DNA of 64,000 nucleotides from Tenacibaculum mesophilum (GTDB lineage: Bacteria > Bacteroidota > Bacteroidia > Flavobacteriales > Flavobacteriaceae). Below, one piece after another: positions 38,370 to 48,135 of the stretch. The position numbers and the translations under genes are program-made. The notes beneath the pieces are model-generated. The model did not search any database and was not told the origin of the DNA. It saw only the letters and a program-made list of their open reading frames with translations. The stretch's first letter is position 1, and every line of letters starts with the position of its first letter. The stretch spans positions 982,001 through 1,046,000 of the forward strand of contig NZ_CP032544.1 in NCBI RefSeq assembly GCF_003867075.1. Reading direction: 5' to 3'.

Positions 38370-38681
38370 TTATAATAAGAAAGGAGGAGGAGGTCTGGAG
38401 ATAAACTGATACAAAGCAAAGTTACTTGTAGCAATAAACTTGTAATTTTTAATAATTGATTTTTGAACTATAATTTCAAACCTATCAATAATTAAATTTT
38501 GAAAATTAGGAGTAAGTGCAGGAGTTAAATCATGTGTTATACTATGGTCACACATAGTACAATGTACTGCATGATCCATATCATCCGTATGCATCAATAC
38601 ATGAATTCCTGTCATTTTCACTGATAGAAAAAGTACAAGGAATAAATAGGTTACACTATTCTTTAACCAATCTTTTTTCAT
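38370..38681 (-). CDS. Small His/Cys-rich membrane protein
   Basis: A 103-residue protein with an N-terminal membrane helix (about 8-28) followed by a likely metal-binding stretch HVLMHTDDMDHAVHCTMCDH (His, Asp and a CxxC). It ends with PPPPFLL. It is clearly paralogous to the gene at 50265-50573, which shares the helix, the His/Asp/CxxC stretch and the SRPPPF end. Each stands near a TonB receptor locus in the accessory block. A role in metal sensing or handling is inferred from the motif only. Confidence 0.65.
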   Translation of the reverse strand: MKKDWLKNSVTYLFLVLFLSVKMTGIHVLMHTDDMDHAVHCTMCDHSITHDLTPALTPNFQNLIIDRFEIIVQKSIIKNYKFIATSNFALYQFISRPPPPFLL

Positions 38682-38854
38682 TACTTACAAACCTACTAAA
38701 ATTAACTTGAAAAGGTGTTAATTTCACACTTGCTTTCACCCAAAAACAAATACCTCAATCAAGTTAAACACATAATAATAAACCTTTTACTCTTATAAAA
38801 GTTAAAATATAATAGAATATCTTATTTTTTAATTTAAACAGTGTAATACTTCAT

Positions 38855-38862
38855 TATATTTG
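38855..38862 (+). promoter_or_regulatory. Promoter -7 element of the methyltransferase gene
   Basis: TATATTTG matches TAnnTTTG, 24 bp before the ATG at 38886. Between this and the divergent 38370-38681 gene there is also an inverted pair AATTAAC/GTTAATT (38700-38706, 38717-38723). Confidence 0.5.
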
Positions 38863-38885
38863 TTTATCTCAGAAAAAAATATAGA

Positions 38886-39494
38886 ATGTGGAAAGAGCAT
38901 TATAATAAAATTAAAAAAGAAAAACATCCCCCAGCTTATACACTACGTAAAGCTTTAGATTTTATAGCCTCCCAAGATAATATAACAGAAAAAACAGCTA
39001 TAGACTTGGGTTGTGGTAATGGTGTAGATACATTTGCTTTGCTAGAAAATGGTTTTTCTGTAGTTGCCATAGACAGTAATCCTAACTCATTGCTTCACCT
39101 ACAACAAAATTTAGCTCCTAAACATTCAAAATTATTAAAATTTAATAACGTTTCTTTTGAGAATATAAAAGAGTTTCCTTTAGCTTATTTGGTTAATGCT
39201 TCTTTTTCACTTCCTTTTTGTCATCCTAATCAATTTGACAATCTATGGTCGAATATCATTAAATGTATATCTCCTGGAGGAATTTTTTGCGGACATTTTT
39301 TTGGACCACAAGATTCCTGGAGCTCTAACTCTGATATGACTTTTCACAATATACAAGATGTAAAAAACTTATTTGATCAGTTTGAGATTCTTTATTTTAA
39401 TGAAATCTCTAAAAAAGGAAAAACATTATCTGGAAAAGAAAAATTTTGGCATGTTTTTCATATTGTGGCAAAAAAGAAACACCTTATAAAATAA
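38886..39494 (+). CDS. Class I SAM-dependent methyltransferase
   Basis: A 202-residue protein with the SAM-binding motif I AIDLGCGNGVDT (about 40-51), followed by the acidic end of strand 2 VVAIDSN and a post-motif region LVNASFSLPF resembling the TehB/thiopurine-type group. It is the only rightward gene in the accessory block and converges with the MATE gene. It could detoxify a metalloid or modify the block's peptide product; nothing in the sequence decides this. Confidence 0.78.
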   Translation: MWKEHYNKIKKEKHPPAYTLRKALDFIASQDNITEKTAIDLGCGNGVDTFALLENGFSVVAIDSNPNSLLHLQQNLAPKHSKLLKFNNVSFENIKEFPLAYLVNASFSLPFCHPNQFDNLWSNIIKCISPGGIFCGHFFGPQDSWSSNSDMTFHNIQDVKNLFDQFEILYFNEISKKGKTLSGKEKFWHVFHIVAKKKHLIK

Positions 39495-39519
39495 TAAACT
39501 AACTCATTTATACCTACCC

Positions 39520-40887
39520 CTATATTATTCCCTTGGATATTTGCTTAAGTGTTTTTCTAGATACAATATATAAAACCAAAGCATATAAAATATTTTCTAA
39601 AGCCAAACTGTAATATATCCCCTCTATTCCAAAGTATTTAGTTAAAAGTAATACTACCGGAACAAACAATAATAATTGTCTTCCAATAGGTAACAACGTT
39701 GCTAATTTTGCTTCTCCTATAGCTTGAAAAAGAACTATGCTACTAGAAGATATTGGAATAACTAATAAAATACTCAATAGCATTCGTACATTAAAAATTT
39801 CTGTATCATTAAGTTCTACATTAGGTAATATAACATTAACCATTGCCTCAGGAAAAATTAGTATCGGAATTAATAGTCCTGCACCAAGAACAACCCCTGC
39901 TAACCTGTATACCCTTACTCCTTTTAAACACCTAGACGGCTTGTTAGCTCCATAATTAATTCCTATAATCGGCTGCATAGATTGGTAAAGTCCTAAAAGC
40001 GGGATAGCTAAAAAAGTAAACAATCTAAAAACAGCATTAAAAAAAGCCATAGCCTCTACTGTTCCATAGAAAACCACTAACCTGAAAAGTAAAAACTGCC
40101 TAAACAAATTAGATAGTTGCATTGTAAATGCTGAAAAACCAATACTTAAAACATTTTTAAGTATTTTATACTCCAACCTTATTCGAAAAGCCCCTGTTTT
40201 AAATGTTGCTTTTCCACGGATAAAATATAAAGATGTTAACAAACTATAAATAAACATTGCTATAATACTACTCCATGCAGCACCTGCTACTCCCATATGT
40301 AAAACGCCAATAAAGATGGGAGTTAGTAAAATATTTAAAATTACTGAAGCTATTGTGAATTGCATTGCTACTTTTATGTTTCCTTCTGCCCGTATTAAGT
40401 TATTAGCTGACAGACCATAAATACTGAACAATGCTCCCAAAACGTATACTTTAAAATATTCTAAAGCATACGTAAATAATTCTCCTGTAATTCCTATTAC
40501 TGAAACTATTTCATGAGAAAAAATAATTCCAAAAACAGTTACTAAAGCTGCCCCTATGAGAGATAAGGCTATCATGTTTGGAATTATTTTCTTTTGAACT
40601 TCAATTTGTTTGGCGCCTATAGCTCTACTAAGAACAGATGCAGAGCCTGCAGCTATAAAAACAGTAATACTTGTAACAACTAGCATTAAAGGAAACAACA
40701 TTGAAATTCCTGTAAAAGCTTTTATTCCTATAAAATAGCTTGTATAAAATATATCTACAAGCCCGTTTATAGATATAACCATCATACCCAAAATACTGGG
40801 AACAGATAGTTTTAACATAAGCCCCCAAAGGCTATCATTAATAAAATCAAGCTTTTGTTTTGTGTTATTTTTTATTTTGGAACTCAT
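39520..40887 (-). CDS. MATE family efflux transporter
   Basis: A 455-residue protein with twelve membrane helices in two MATE halves (LSVPSILGMMVISINGLVD at the start of half one, LSIGFSAFTMQLSNLFRQ at the start of half two). MATE proteins export drugs or small natural products using Na+ or H+ gradients. It is 15 bp downstream of the ABC permease and is the last gene in the leftward run that begins with the Cys-rich peptide, so export of that system's product or of a toxic intermediate is plausible. Confidence 0.87.
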   Translation of the reverse strand: MSSKIKNNTKQKLDFINDSLWGLMLKLSVPSILGMMVISINGLVDIFYTSYFIGIKAFTGISMLFPLMLVVTSITVFIAAGSASVLSRAIGAKQIEVQKKIIPNMIALSLIGAALVTVFGIIFSHEIVSVIGITGELFTYALEYFKVYVLGALFSIYGLSANNLIRAEGNIKVAMQFTIASVILNILLTPIFIGVLHMGVAGAAWSSIIAMFIYSLLTSLYFIRGKATFKTGAFRIRLEYKILKNVLSIGFSAFTMQLSNLFRQFLLFRLVVFYGTVEAMAFFNAVFRLFTFLAIPLLGLYQSMQPIIGINYGANKPSRCLKGVRVYRLAGVVLGAGLLIPILIFPEAMVNVILPNVELNDTEIFNVRMLLSILLVIPISSSSIVLFQAIGEAKLATLLPIGRQLLLFVPVVLLLTKYFGIEGIYYSLALENILYALVLYIVSRKTLKQISKGII

Positions 40888-40902
40888 ATTTGCACCACTC
40901 TT

Positions 40903-42324
40903 TTAAGAAGTTATTTTTTTAAAAAAAACTAGTGATACTCCAAAAATTATAAAGGTTATAAGCATTACTTCTAGTAAACTTTTTCCTATTCTTTGACCTT
41001 TAGTATAATCAGCATTCAACTTAAACTTAGGCAACCTTTCATAATCTCTTATTGTTATTTGCTTGCCCAAAAACAATTTGTTGAAGTAAAAATTGGTAAT
41101 ATTTTTATGAAAAACTTCAATTGATTGATAAAAGGATTGAAAAATTTCAGAATCCGTTTCAACTATTTCATTAAACATTCCTTGAGCATTTACTGCTGGA
41201 TTTGCCCATCGAAATTTAGAAACCCATTCTTGTCTTAACTCAATTTGTTTAAAATACTCCTGTACTTCTTCTCTGTGATGATTATCATTAAGCGCAGTAA
41301 AAGATGCATAAGCCTTGGCCATTGTATTTACATCTATTAAAGATTTTGCTCCTTTTAAATCATCTCGGTAATCTAAATACTCAACAACTACAGCTTTAGC
41401 TTCTTCTATATTCTCTTCATTTTCAAGACTTCTTCTTCGGGTTATATCAGCTAATGAAGTATTGTCTATCGGATGTACAATATTTGCATATACATTTAAT
41501 ATTGCTGGAAAAACTATTAAAAAAAGTAACCATAAACCAGCAGCAGTAATGGCTGTTAATGAAGAATTCTTTTTCAAGCTTATTAAAAGAAACATTAAGG
41601 CAAACCAAAAGCTGAAATAACACAAGACTGCTAATAACCATAAACAAGCACTTAAAATACTTACTTTTTCAGCAACCGTAAAGGCTATTATAGACAAAAG
41701 GATTCCTAATCCTAAAACTAAAACATAATAAAAAGCAATTCTAATTAAGAGGATTTTTCTTAGCCCTATAGATTGTAACCTTAATAAGGGTAACATTCCA
41801 TTTTCCTTCTCCTCTGCATATAATCCATAAGTAAAAGTTATGATAAGTAACGGAAACAAATAAACAAAAACAAACGATAGGTCTAAATTTCCAACATAGA
41901 GTTTAAGTGGGTTTGCCAGTTCATTTTCAAATAATTGATAATATAAACTCATTCCCGTTAACTTATAGTAATAAGGTTCTATATCTCTTTGTCCTAAAGA
42001 CATGTGCGCTAAACCATGAGGAGGTAAAATTGCATGATATCCATGTCGATACCATGCATAGGCTGGCTTAGAAGCTATGTCAAATAACTGTTTATCTTTT
42101 AACGAAGTATGATTGGCATAAAAACTCTCTTTATACTGTTCAAATTCTTTCTTTTCAATATGTTTAACATTCTCAATTATTTTACGCTGCTCCGTTATTT
42201 TTGAGTGCCCATAATAAACAGCATAAATTCCCAATAAAAATACGATGGTAAGCAAGACTATTTGAAACGTATTTCTAACGATTGAAATACCTTCACGTCT
42301 CCATAATAATATAGTTAATTTCAT
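40903..42324 (-). CDS. ABC transporter permease, DUF3526 type (second)
   Basis: A 473-residue protein with an N-terminal membrane segment (about 20-38), a large extracytoplasmic loop (about 40-145) and five further helices, one cytoplasmic turn reading EEKENGMLPLLRLQSIG as in ABC-2 permeases. It overlaps the preceding permease gene by 4 bp (ATGA) and is homologous to it in layout, so the two probably form a heterodimer powered by the ATPase at 43795. Confidence 0.83.
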   Translation of the reverse strand: MKLTILLWRREGISIVRNTFQIVLLTIVFLLGIYAVYYGHSKITEQRKIIENVKHIEKKEFEQYKESFYANHTSLKDKQLFDIASKPAYAWYRHGYHAILPPHGLAHMSLGQRDIEPYYYKLTGMSLYYQLFENELANPLKLYVGNLDLSFVFVYLFPLLIITFTYGLYAEEKENGMLPLLRLQSIGLRKILLIRIAFYYVLVLGLGILLSIIAFTVAEKVSILSACLWLLAVLCYFSFWFALMFLLISLKKNSSLTAITAAGLWLLFLIVFPAILNVYANIVHPIDNTSLADITRRRSLENEENIEEAKAVVVEYLDYRDDLKGAKSLIDVNTMAKAYASFTALNDNHHREEVQEYFKQIELRQEWVSKFRWANPAVNAQGMFNEIVETDSEIFQSFYQSIEVFHKNITNFYFNKLFLGKQITIRDYERLPKFKLNADYTKGQRIGKSLLEVMLITFIIFGVSLVFFKKITS

Positions 42325-43751
42325 ATCAATTTATTTTTGTGAGAAGAAGGTATTAGTAAGAACATTATTAAAACCCAAAAAATTAATGATATTAATTCTA
42401 TTCTGTAATTTTTAAAGATTTTCATTACACTTGGTGTACGATATTCTAGTCCAGAAACCGTTTCCCATAAATTTCTTCCTGCTTTGTACTCATAAAACTC
42501 GCCATAACGTGAATTTACAGCCATATCATTATTCATTTTTCTCATTAGTTTAAGGCGGTATACTTTTGTTTTTTCTTGAAAATCATTAAAACTGTACCCG
42601 TCTGTTGCTGCAAAAGCCATTGAAAAATTTCTTACTGAAATGTAAGGTGCAACAAACCCTATTATACTTCCTATTCTATTTTGATATTCAAACCTTCTGT
42701 TAAGAAGAGAATCATGAACTTTTTGTACTTTATAAGCATATTCTTCTCCCTCTTGCATTCGTATTGCTTCAAAATTTAGTGGTAATTGATGTAAAGAGTC
42801 TACTCCATATTTTTTTAAGTACTGTTCCTTTAATTTAACAAGTCTCTCTTCTTTAGAGCCATCCATAGGCAAACCCTTATCTATATCCCTTTTAATTTTT
42901 TCTTTATATGCTTTAAGTGATGGTAAAGGATATAAACTCTCTCCTATATTAGCCGAAGTTTTTGGAATAATAATACCAGTTGTAATCCAAAACATTAATA
43001 AAGTTAGAAGAGAGTTTCGTGCATTTGAAGACTTAAAAGAAACCCAAACAGAAAAGTTTGTAAAAACAAATAAGTACCCAACGTAAAGAAAAAAGAGAAA
43101 TAAAACTCGTAAACCTACATCTTGCACTACTAAACTATTACCTTCAATTATTCCCACAATATAAAGTCCTGTAAAAAACAATATTAATATGAGTAGAACT
43201 ATTAAAGAATAAGCCAAAACTTTACCTAAATAAATGGATCTCATTGAAACTCCTTGCCCTATTAGCAGCTTTAAGGTTCCTGTCTCTTTTTCTTTACTAA
43301 AAGTTTGAAAAGTGATGAATATAATAAGAAGTGGTAATAATAACTGAAGAACCAAAGCTGCACTCAATTCTCCAAAACGAGCCATATTACCATATCCTTG
43401 TACAGGTCTAAACATAAACTCATGTGCATAATGTGCTTCTAAATAAACGGAGGTTCCTGTATAAGTATCCAATCCAAAATCAAAAAGACTTAAAAGCGTT
43501 TTAGGCTTAAAAACATATGTTCCATAATGAGCCGCAATATGCGGATGCTTATTTCCTTGTTCTAACCACTCAGCTCTTCTTTCTTCTTGAGCCTTTTTCA
43601 CCATACCCATTTCCTGCTTATAAGCTATATGTCCAGCATAAAGTGAAAACCCTAAGAGGAACAAAATAATAGGAAACAAAATTTTTAAAGCATTTTGCCT
43701 TGCTATATTGGTAAGTTCTTTTTTAGCTATTAAAAATACTTGATGTATCAT
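42321..43751 (-). CDS. ABC transporter permease, DUF3526 type (first)
   Basis: A 476-residue ABC-2 permease of the NosY/DUF3526 group: an N-terminal helix, a big extracytoplasmic domain, and the coupling helix FSKEKETGTLKLLIGQGVSM near residue 155. It lies 43 bp after the ATPase gene in the leftward operon. NosY-type exporters serve copper-site assembly in the nitrous oxide reductase system; DUF3526 permeases elsewhere are linked with export or immunity. Substrate here is unknown. Confidence 0.83.
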   Translation of the reverse strand: MIHQVFLIAKKELTNIARQNALKILFPIILFLLGFSLYAGHIAYKQEMGMVKKAQEERRAEWLEQGNKHPHIAAHYGTYVFKPKTLLSLFDFGLDTYTGTSVYLEAHYAHEFMFRPVQGYGNMARFGELSAALVLQLLLPLLIIFITFQTFSKEKETGTLKLLIGQGVSMRSIYLGKVLAYSLIVLLILILFFTGLYIVGIIEGNSLVVQDVGLRVLFLFFLYVGYLFVFTNFSVWVSFKSSNARNSLLTLLMFWITTGIIIPKTSANIGESLYPLPSLKAYKEKIKRDIDKGLPMDGSKEERLVKLKEQYLKKYGVDSLHQLPLNFEAIRMQEGEEYAYKVQKVHDSLLNRRFEYQNRIGSIIGFVAPYISVRNFSMAFAATDGYSFNDFQEKTKVYRLKLMRKMNNDMAVNSRYGEFYEYKAGRNLWETVSGLEYRTPSVMKIFKNYRIELISLIFWVLIMFLLIPSSHKNKLI

Positions 43752-43794
43752 CTGTTTACATTTTTATTTTTTAGATGTAATGACTTATTACACA

Positions 43795-44496
43795 CTATTC
43801 ATGCATGTGCTTTAAGTACTTTTGTTCTAAATCATGAAAAGAAACTTGATTTGATTCCATCTTTTCAACCAAAATTCCTTCTTTCATAATACCAATATGT
43901 GTTCCTGTATCTTTAGCTCTAAAAAGATCATGTGTTGCCATTAAAGTGGCAACTTTTTGTTGCTTCATGTTAAGTAGAAGCTCAGAAAACTCATTACTTG
44001 CTTTTGGGTCTAATCCAGAAGTAGGCTCATCTAAAAGTAATACCTTGGCTCCTTTAGCTCTCGCTAAAGCAATCCCTACTTTTTGTCTCATTCCTTTAGA
44101 GTAACTACGAACTCTTTTCTTAATAAAATCTTTTTGTAAACCTGATTGTATTAATAACTTTTCTAATGCTTCTTTTTCTATATCCACACCTTGTAGACCA
44201 CAGAAAAAGTGAAGATTCTCCAGTCCTGTCATATATTGATACAACTGGAGATTTTCAGGAATATAAGACAACCATTTTTTTGTTTCTTGTGGGTTCTTTG
44301 TTACATCTAAATCATTAACAAAAGCACTACCAGATGTAGGCTCAATAAAATTTAAAAACAAATTAATAGTTGTTGATTTTCCCGCACCGTTAGCTCCGAG
44401 CAAGCAAAAAATATCTCCTGCTTTAATATTTAAATTTAAACTATTCAAGGCGGTAAAATCACCATATTTTTTTGTGAGATCTTGTGCTTTTAACAT
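43795..44496 (-). CDS. ABC transporter ATP-binding protein (NosF/CcmA type)
   Basis: A 233-residue ATPase with Walker A GANGAGKST (about 35-43), Q-loop near 77, signature YSKGMRQK (about 132-139), Walker B VLLLDEPTSGLDP (about 155-167) and the H-loop ATHD. It drives the two following DUF3526 permeases. It is 8 bp downstream of the DUF4374-like lipoprotein gene, within the same operon as the TonB receptor and peptide gene. Confidence 0.93.
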   Translation of the reverse strand: MLKAQDLTKKYGDFTALNSLNLNIKAGDIFCLLGANGAGKSTTINLFLNFIEPTSGSAFVNDLDVTKNPQETKKWLSYIPENLQLYQYMTGLENLHFFCGLQGVDIEKEALEKLLIQSGLQKDFIKKRVRSYSKGMRQKVGIALARAKGAKVLLLDEPTSGLDPKASNEFSELLLNMKQQKVATLMATHDLFRAKDTGTHIGIMKEGILVEKMESNQVSFHDLEQKYLKHMHE

Positions 44497-44504
44497 GGTG
44501 TATT

Positions 44505-45722
44505 CTATTCGTTATTAAAATCTTCAAGACCTGATATGTAACCACCTGTAGACGTAAACATTTTACTAGATGTGTTTGAACTGGTGTCAAAACTAAACAC
44601 AGCATTTTCATCATTCGTTGCTGTTGTAAATAATAATTTTTGGTCTTTATAGGGAAGAATAATCATACTACGAGATCCATATGTGGTAGGAAGTCCTGGT
44701 ACAGCCCCTAAACTCGACTTTTTTTGAACATCAATCTCAAAATATTTGAATTGAGGTTGCCCAGTTTGATACTCATAAAAATCACTTACCTCCTCTACTC
44801 TTGCTGTAAAGCTTCTTCCATTAGGTGCATGATAAATTCCATAACATACATTTCCTGTTGCTTCTTGCATATTCATAAAATAATCTGGGTCAAAAGAAGT
44901 TTCTCCATTAGGTATTTTTAGCAAACCACTAGGGCTACTTCCACTACTCATTGTAGTTCCTAAACCTTGTACATAAATATCTCCATTAGTAGTTTTAACC
45001 ATTCCTGCATTTGCTGCATGTCCGCCAAACACCATTCCTGTTCTTTTATCCGAAATTATTTTTTCTACCTTTTTCTCTTTTAAATCAATTACCGCTACAT
45101 AAGCCCAATCGTTTACTGGAGCAAAATTTTTCTCATAATGTACTCCCATAAACAACTTTCCATCGCGTTCAATCATATCTGTATAATAGGTGCGCGTAGC
45201 TTCAGGAAATTTTTCTTTAATTAATGTTAAAGCTACTTCGTCTGTAATACGCATTGTAGTTGGATTGAAAATAATAAGTTTTGAAATTCCCCCTGCTACT
45301 GAAGCATACGCTACCTCCTTACTTTCAAAATAAAGGGCAGAAAAAGTATTTGCCCCAGGAACAACAATACGTTGATCTTCGACTGCATTTCCTTCTTCAT
45401 TAAATGAATATTTTGCAAGGGTTGCAGGTGCGCCAAAAGGCAATGCATACAACTCTTTATTATAAGAAACGGTTCTTGTATTTCCTGTTAATTCTAAAGC
45501 CTTGTCATTTCCTATCGTTGAAAATTCTAAACTTGATTTTCCTTGAATATAAGAGGTCTGATTAGGAAATGCTCCACTTACTGTTGTAATCCCAAAATTA
45601 ATAATTACTGGATCGGTTCCAACTGGTGAATTATCATCACTACTACACCCTATGAATGTAAAAACTAATACAAATGTGTAAAATGATACTAAACTTATTT
45701 TTTTAAAGAATTGTGTTTTCAT
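44505..45722 (-). CDS. DUF4374-like beta-propeller lipoprotein
   Basis: A 405-residue lipoprotein (lipobox FIGC, Cys26, followed by SSDDNS). The rest is beta-propeller-like, with repeated segments about predicted values and events (KLIIFNPTTMRITDEV, VAVIDLKEKKVEKII, DIYVQGLGTTM). It resembles DUF4374 proteins, which accompany siderophore-type TonB receptors in Bacteroidota. It stands 22 bp after the TonB receptor gene and could be its surface-exposed or periplasmic ligand-binding partner. Confidence 0.7.
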   Translation of the reverse strand: MKTQFFKKISLVSFYTFVLVFTFIGCSSDDNSPVGTDPVIINFGITTVSGAFPNQTSYIQGKSSLEFSTIGNDKALELTGNTRTVSYNKELYALPFGAPATLAKYSFNEEGNAVEDQRIVVPGANTFSALYFESKEVAYASVAGGISKLIIFNPTTMRITDEVALTLIKEKFPEATRTYYTDMIERDGKLFMGVHYEKNFAPVNDWAYVAVIDLKEKKVEKIISDKRTGMVFGGHAANAGMVKTTNGDIYVQGLGTTMSSGSSPSGLLKIPNGETSFDPDYFMNMQEATGNVCYGIYHAPNGRSFTARVEEVSDFYEYQTGQPQFKYFEIDVQKKSSLGAVPGLPTTYGSRSMIILPYKDQKLLFTTATNDENAVFSFDTSSNTSSKMFTSTGGYISGLEDFNNE

Positions 45723-45744
45723 TTTTATTTATTGATGTTTATTT

Positions 45745-48135
45745 TTAATTTATAAATGTTCTAAGTGTTATATAAAATGCTCTTCCAGGACGTTGCACAC
45801 TAAAGTTATCGAATACTTTTTCGTTAAATATATTGGTCGCTTCAGCAGTAACTGTCCATCTATTTTCCGGGTGAGAAAGAGTGATACCTAAATTTTGAGT
45901 AAATTGAGATGGAATGGTGTTTTTTAAATCTTTATTACCATCTACAGCCCAAAACAGATAAAATTCATTTACGTAGTTTGCAGACCACCATGCTGAAATA
46001 TTATTTTTTGTGTGCAAGAAATTTTCTTTGTGGTAGCGTACTTCTGCATTTCCAAAAAAATAAGGAATGTTGGGTAGTCTTGCATTAAAATAACGATTGT
46101 CCACAGCCCCCGTAATATTTTTCGGTGAACGGTTTCGTAAATCTTGATAGGTAGCATTTGCTTTTATATCAAGAAAATCTACGGGACGATAACGCAGCTC
46201 CATATCAACCCCAAGCGTACGTGATTTTAGTAAATTTTGATATTGGGAATAAAACTGTGAGGTTCGCAACCAAATAACATTGTTTGTTCCTCGATAAAAA
46301 AGATTCGTATCCCAATTAACTTTCTTTGTTTTTAACTGGAAACCTAAATTAAAATTATGGCTTTGTTCTGGTTCTAAAAATGGATTGGATTTTATTAAAG
46401 TAAAATCTCCAAAAAGCTCCACTTCATCAGGAAGTCTCGTAGCATACTCGTAAGAAGACTTTACTAAAAAAGATTTTGTAAGATGGTAACGAAGCGATTG
46501 TAAAAATCCAAAATTAGATGTTTCTTGTTGGTTAGGAACAAAGTCAAGGTTTTTTATTTCATACCCATCTGCATCTAACCAAAAATGTTTTGCTCCCGTG
46601 TAACTCGTTAAACTTTTTGAAAAACGGTGTTCATAAGCAATTCCTAAAGCGTTTTTAAAAAGCTGGGTTGGATTCTTAAAAAAATCTTCTCCATAAAACT
46701 CAGCCGCAATTGGATCTTCTCCTACTCTTCTAAACCAAGATGAAAAAAGGTTTAACGTAAACTTTCCTTTTTCCCAAGGATGGTAGTTTAAATTAACTCG
46801 ATTTAAAACATTTTGAGAGGTTAATTTTAAAGAATTTCGTGAGGCAGAAATTTCCCCACCATCTGTCCGTTTACGATATATTTTACCATCCCAAGTATAG
46901 GCATTTAGGGTAGTATCAATAAAATGTCCTCTGGTACGGTTATAAGCACTATACCATTTCATGTTCATTTTCTTTAAAATATTCTTTTTTTCATATTCTA
47001 AGGAAGTTCCAACTGTTGATTCACTATAAGTGGCTTCTCCATAAGGTTGAGCCATAATAGCATTGTGCTGTATATCATCGTCAAGTCCTGAATAACGCGC
47101 ACTAAGAACCAATCGATCTGCATACTTTTTATCTAAAACTCCTGCATAAACGTTTAAAAGATGGTTAGAAAATTTATCATGAAACCGTTTAACTCTCGCT
47201 GGCTTTGGATTTCCTTGTTCGTTTGGTATTTCAACATCAACTTTATAGCTATTATCAGAGTGATTAAAAAATGAATTTACCCCAAACATCCATTGATTGT
47301 CTGGACTCATCAATTGCGCATTTACACTCATTTTATGGCTATTAAACGATCCTGCTGAATAGGAAATATCTAAGTAATCTGAATATGATTTTCTAGGAAT
47401 TATATTAACCGCTCCTCCAAGCGCATCTGCTCCTAAGTCTACAGGTACTACCCCCTTATAAACTTCAATTTGTTCTATTAAGTTTGAAGGCAATACGTTT
47501 AACCCTAATCCCGCTCCAAAATATGATAAAGGAATTCCATCTAGAAAAAAGGGTACCGATTTTCCAGTCATCCCATTTACATAGATTCTTGCAGCACTAC
47601 CAAAACCTCCTGTTTGTCGTACATTTACCCCTGAAATTTGTTTTACAATATCACTTGTATTAATGTTCCTCTCTCGAAACTTTTCCATTTGTAAAACTGA
47701 CACGTTAGCAGTACTCTCTTTTAATCTTTGAGCTGTTGATTTTCCTTCAAGAGTTACCTCATTTAGCTGATTTTGCTCTGGCTTTAACTGAATAGTAAGT
47801 TTTATATTCGTTTTTTCACCTGAAGCATCTATTGTCTGGTAATTTGTTTTAAAACCTACATAAGATATTTTTAAGCTATATTTTCCTTTCGGAATCTTTT
47901 TAAATGTAAACTTTCCATCTTCATTGGTTACTGTACTTTTATTAAGTTCTTGTATTTGGAGATGAGACTGAAATAAAGGAATCCCTAAATTGTCGGTTAC
48001 TACTCCTGAAACTTTTACTGTTTGCGAATACAAAAAACTACTTGTTAATAGGCTAAAAAATAGTATGCATATAACTTTTTTACTTCCTAATTTTTCAAGG
48101 TATAACATCTCTGATTTAAAATAATTTTTAGTCAT
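45745..48135 (-). CDS. TonB-dependent receptor of the accessory peptide operon
   Basis: A 796-residue outer-membrane receptor with a signal peptide (about 20-38), a carboxypeptidase-like regulatory domain (about 42-125), a plug (about 135-250, with RERNINTSDIVKQISGVNVR and FFLDGIPLSYFG) and a 22-strand-type barrel ending in Phe-Ile-Asn. It looks more like FecA/siderophore receptors than SusC. Its start overlaps the stop of the preceding gene by one base (TAATG). Uptake of the operon's own matured peptide or its metal complex is inferred from this coupling. Confidence 0.85.
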   Translation of the reverse strand: MTKNYFKSEMLYLEKLGSKKVICILFFSLLTSSFLYSQTVKVSGVVTDNLGIPLFQSHLQIQELNKSTVTNEDGKFTFKKIPKGKYSLKISYVGFKTNYQTIDASGEKTNIKLTIQLKPEQNQLNEVTLEGKSTAQRLKESTANVSVLQMEKFRERNINTSDIVKQISGVNVRQTGGFGSAARIYVNGMTGKSVPFFLDGIPLSYFGAGLGLNVLPSNLIEQIEVYKGVVPVDLGADALGGAVNIIPRKSYSDYLDISYSAGSFNSHKMSVNAQLMSPDNQWMFGVNSFFNHSDNSYKVDVEIPNEQGNPKPARVKRFHDKFSNHLLNVYAGVLDKKYADRLVLSARYSGLDDDIQHNAIMAQPYGEATYSESTVGTSLEYEKKNILKKMNMKWYSAYNRTRGHFIDTTLNAYTWDGKIYRKRTDGGEISASRNSLKLTSQNVLNRVNLNYHPWEKGKFTLNLFSSWFRRVGEDPIAAEFYGEDFFKNPTQLFKNALGIAYEHRFSKSLTSYTGAKHFWLDADGYEIKNLDFVPNQQETSNFGFLQSLRYHLTKSFLVKSSYEYATRLPDEVELFGDFTLIKSNPFLEPEQSHNFNLGFQLKTKKVNWDTNLFYRGTNNVIWLRTSQFYSQYQNLLKSRTLGVDMELRYRPVDFLDIKANATYQDLRNRSPKNITGAVDNRYFNARLPNIPYFFGNAEVRYHKENFLHTKNNISAWWSANYVNEFYLFWAVDGNKDLKNTIPSQFTQNLGITLSHPENRWTVTAEATNIFNEKVFDNFSVQRPGRAFYITLRTFIN

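Noticed and set aside
35629..48135. SusC/SusD glycan-uptake locus
   Set aside because: Both receptors have carboxypeptidase-like domains but there is no SusD-type lipoprotein or glycoside hydrolase nearby; the receptors look like siderophore or family-3 types.
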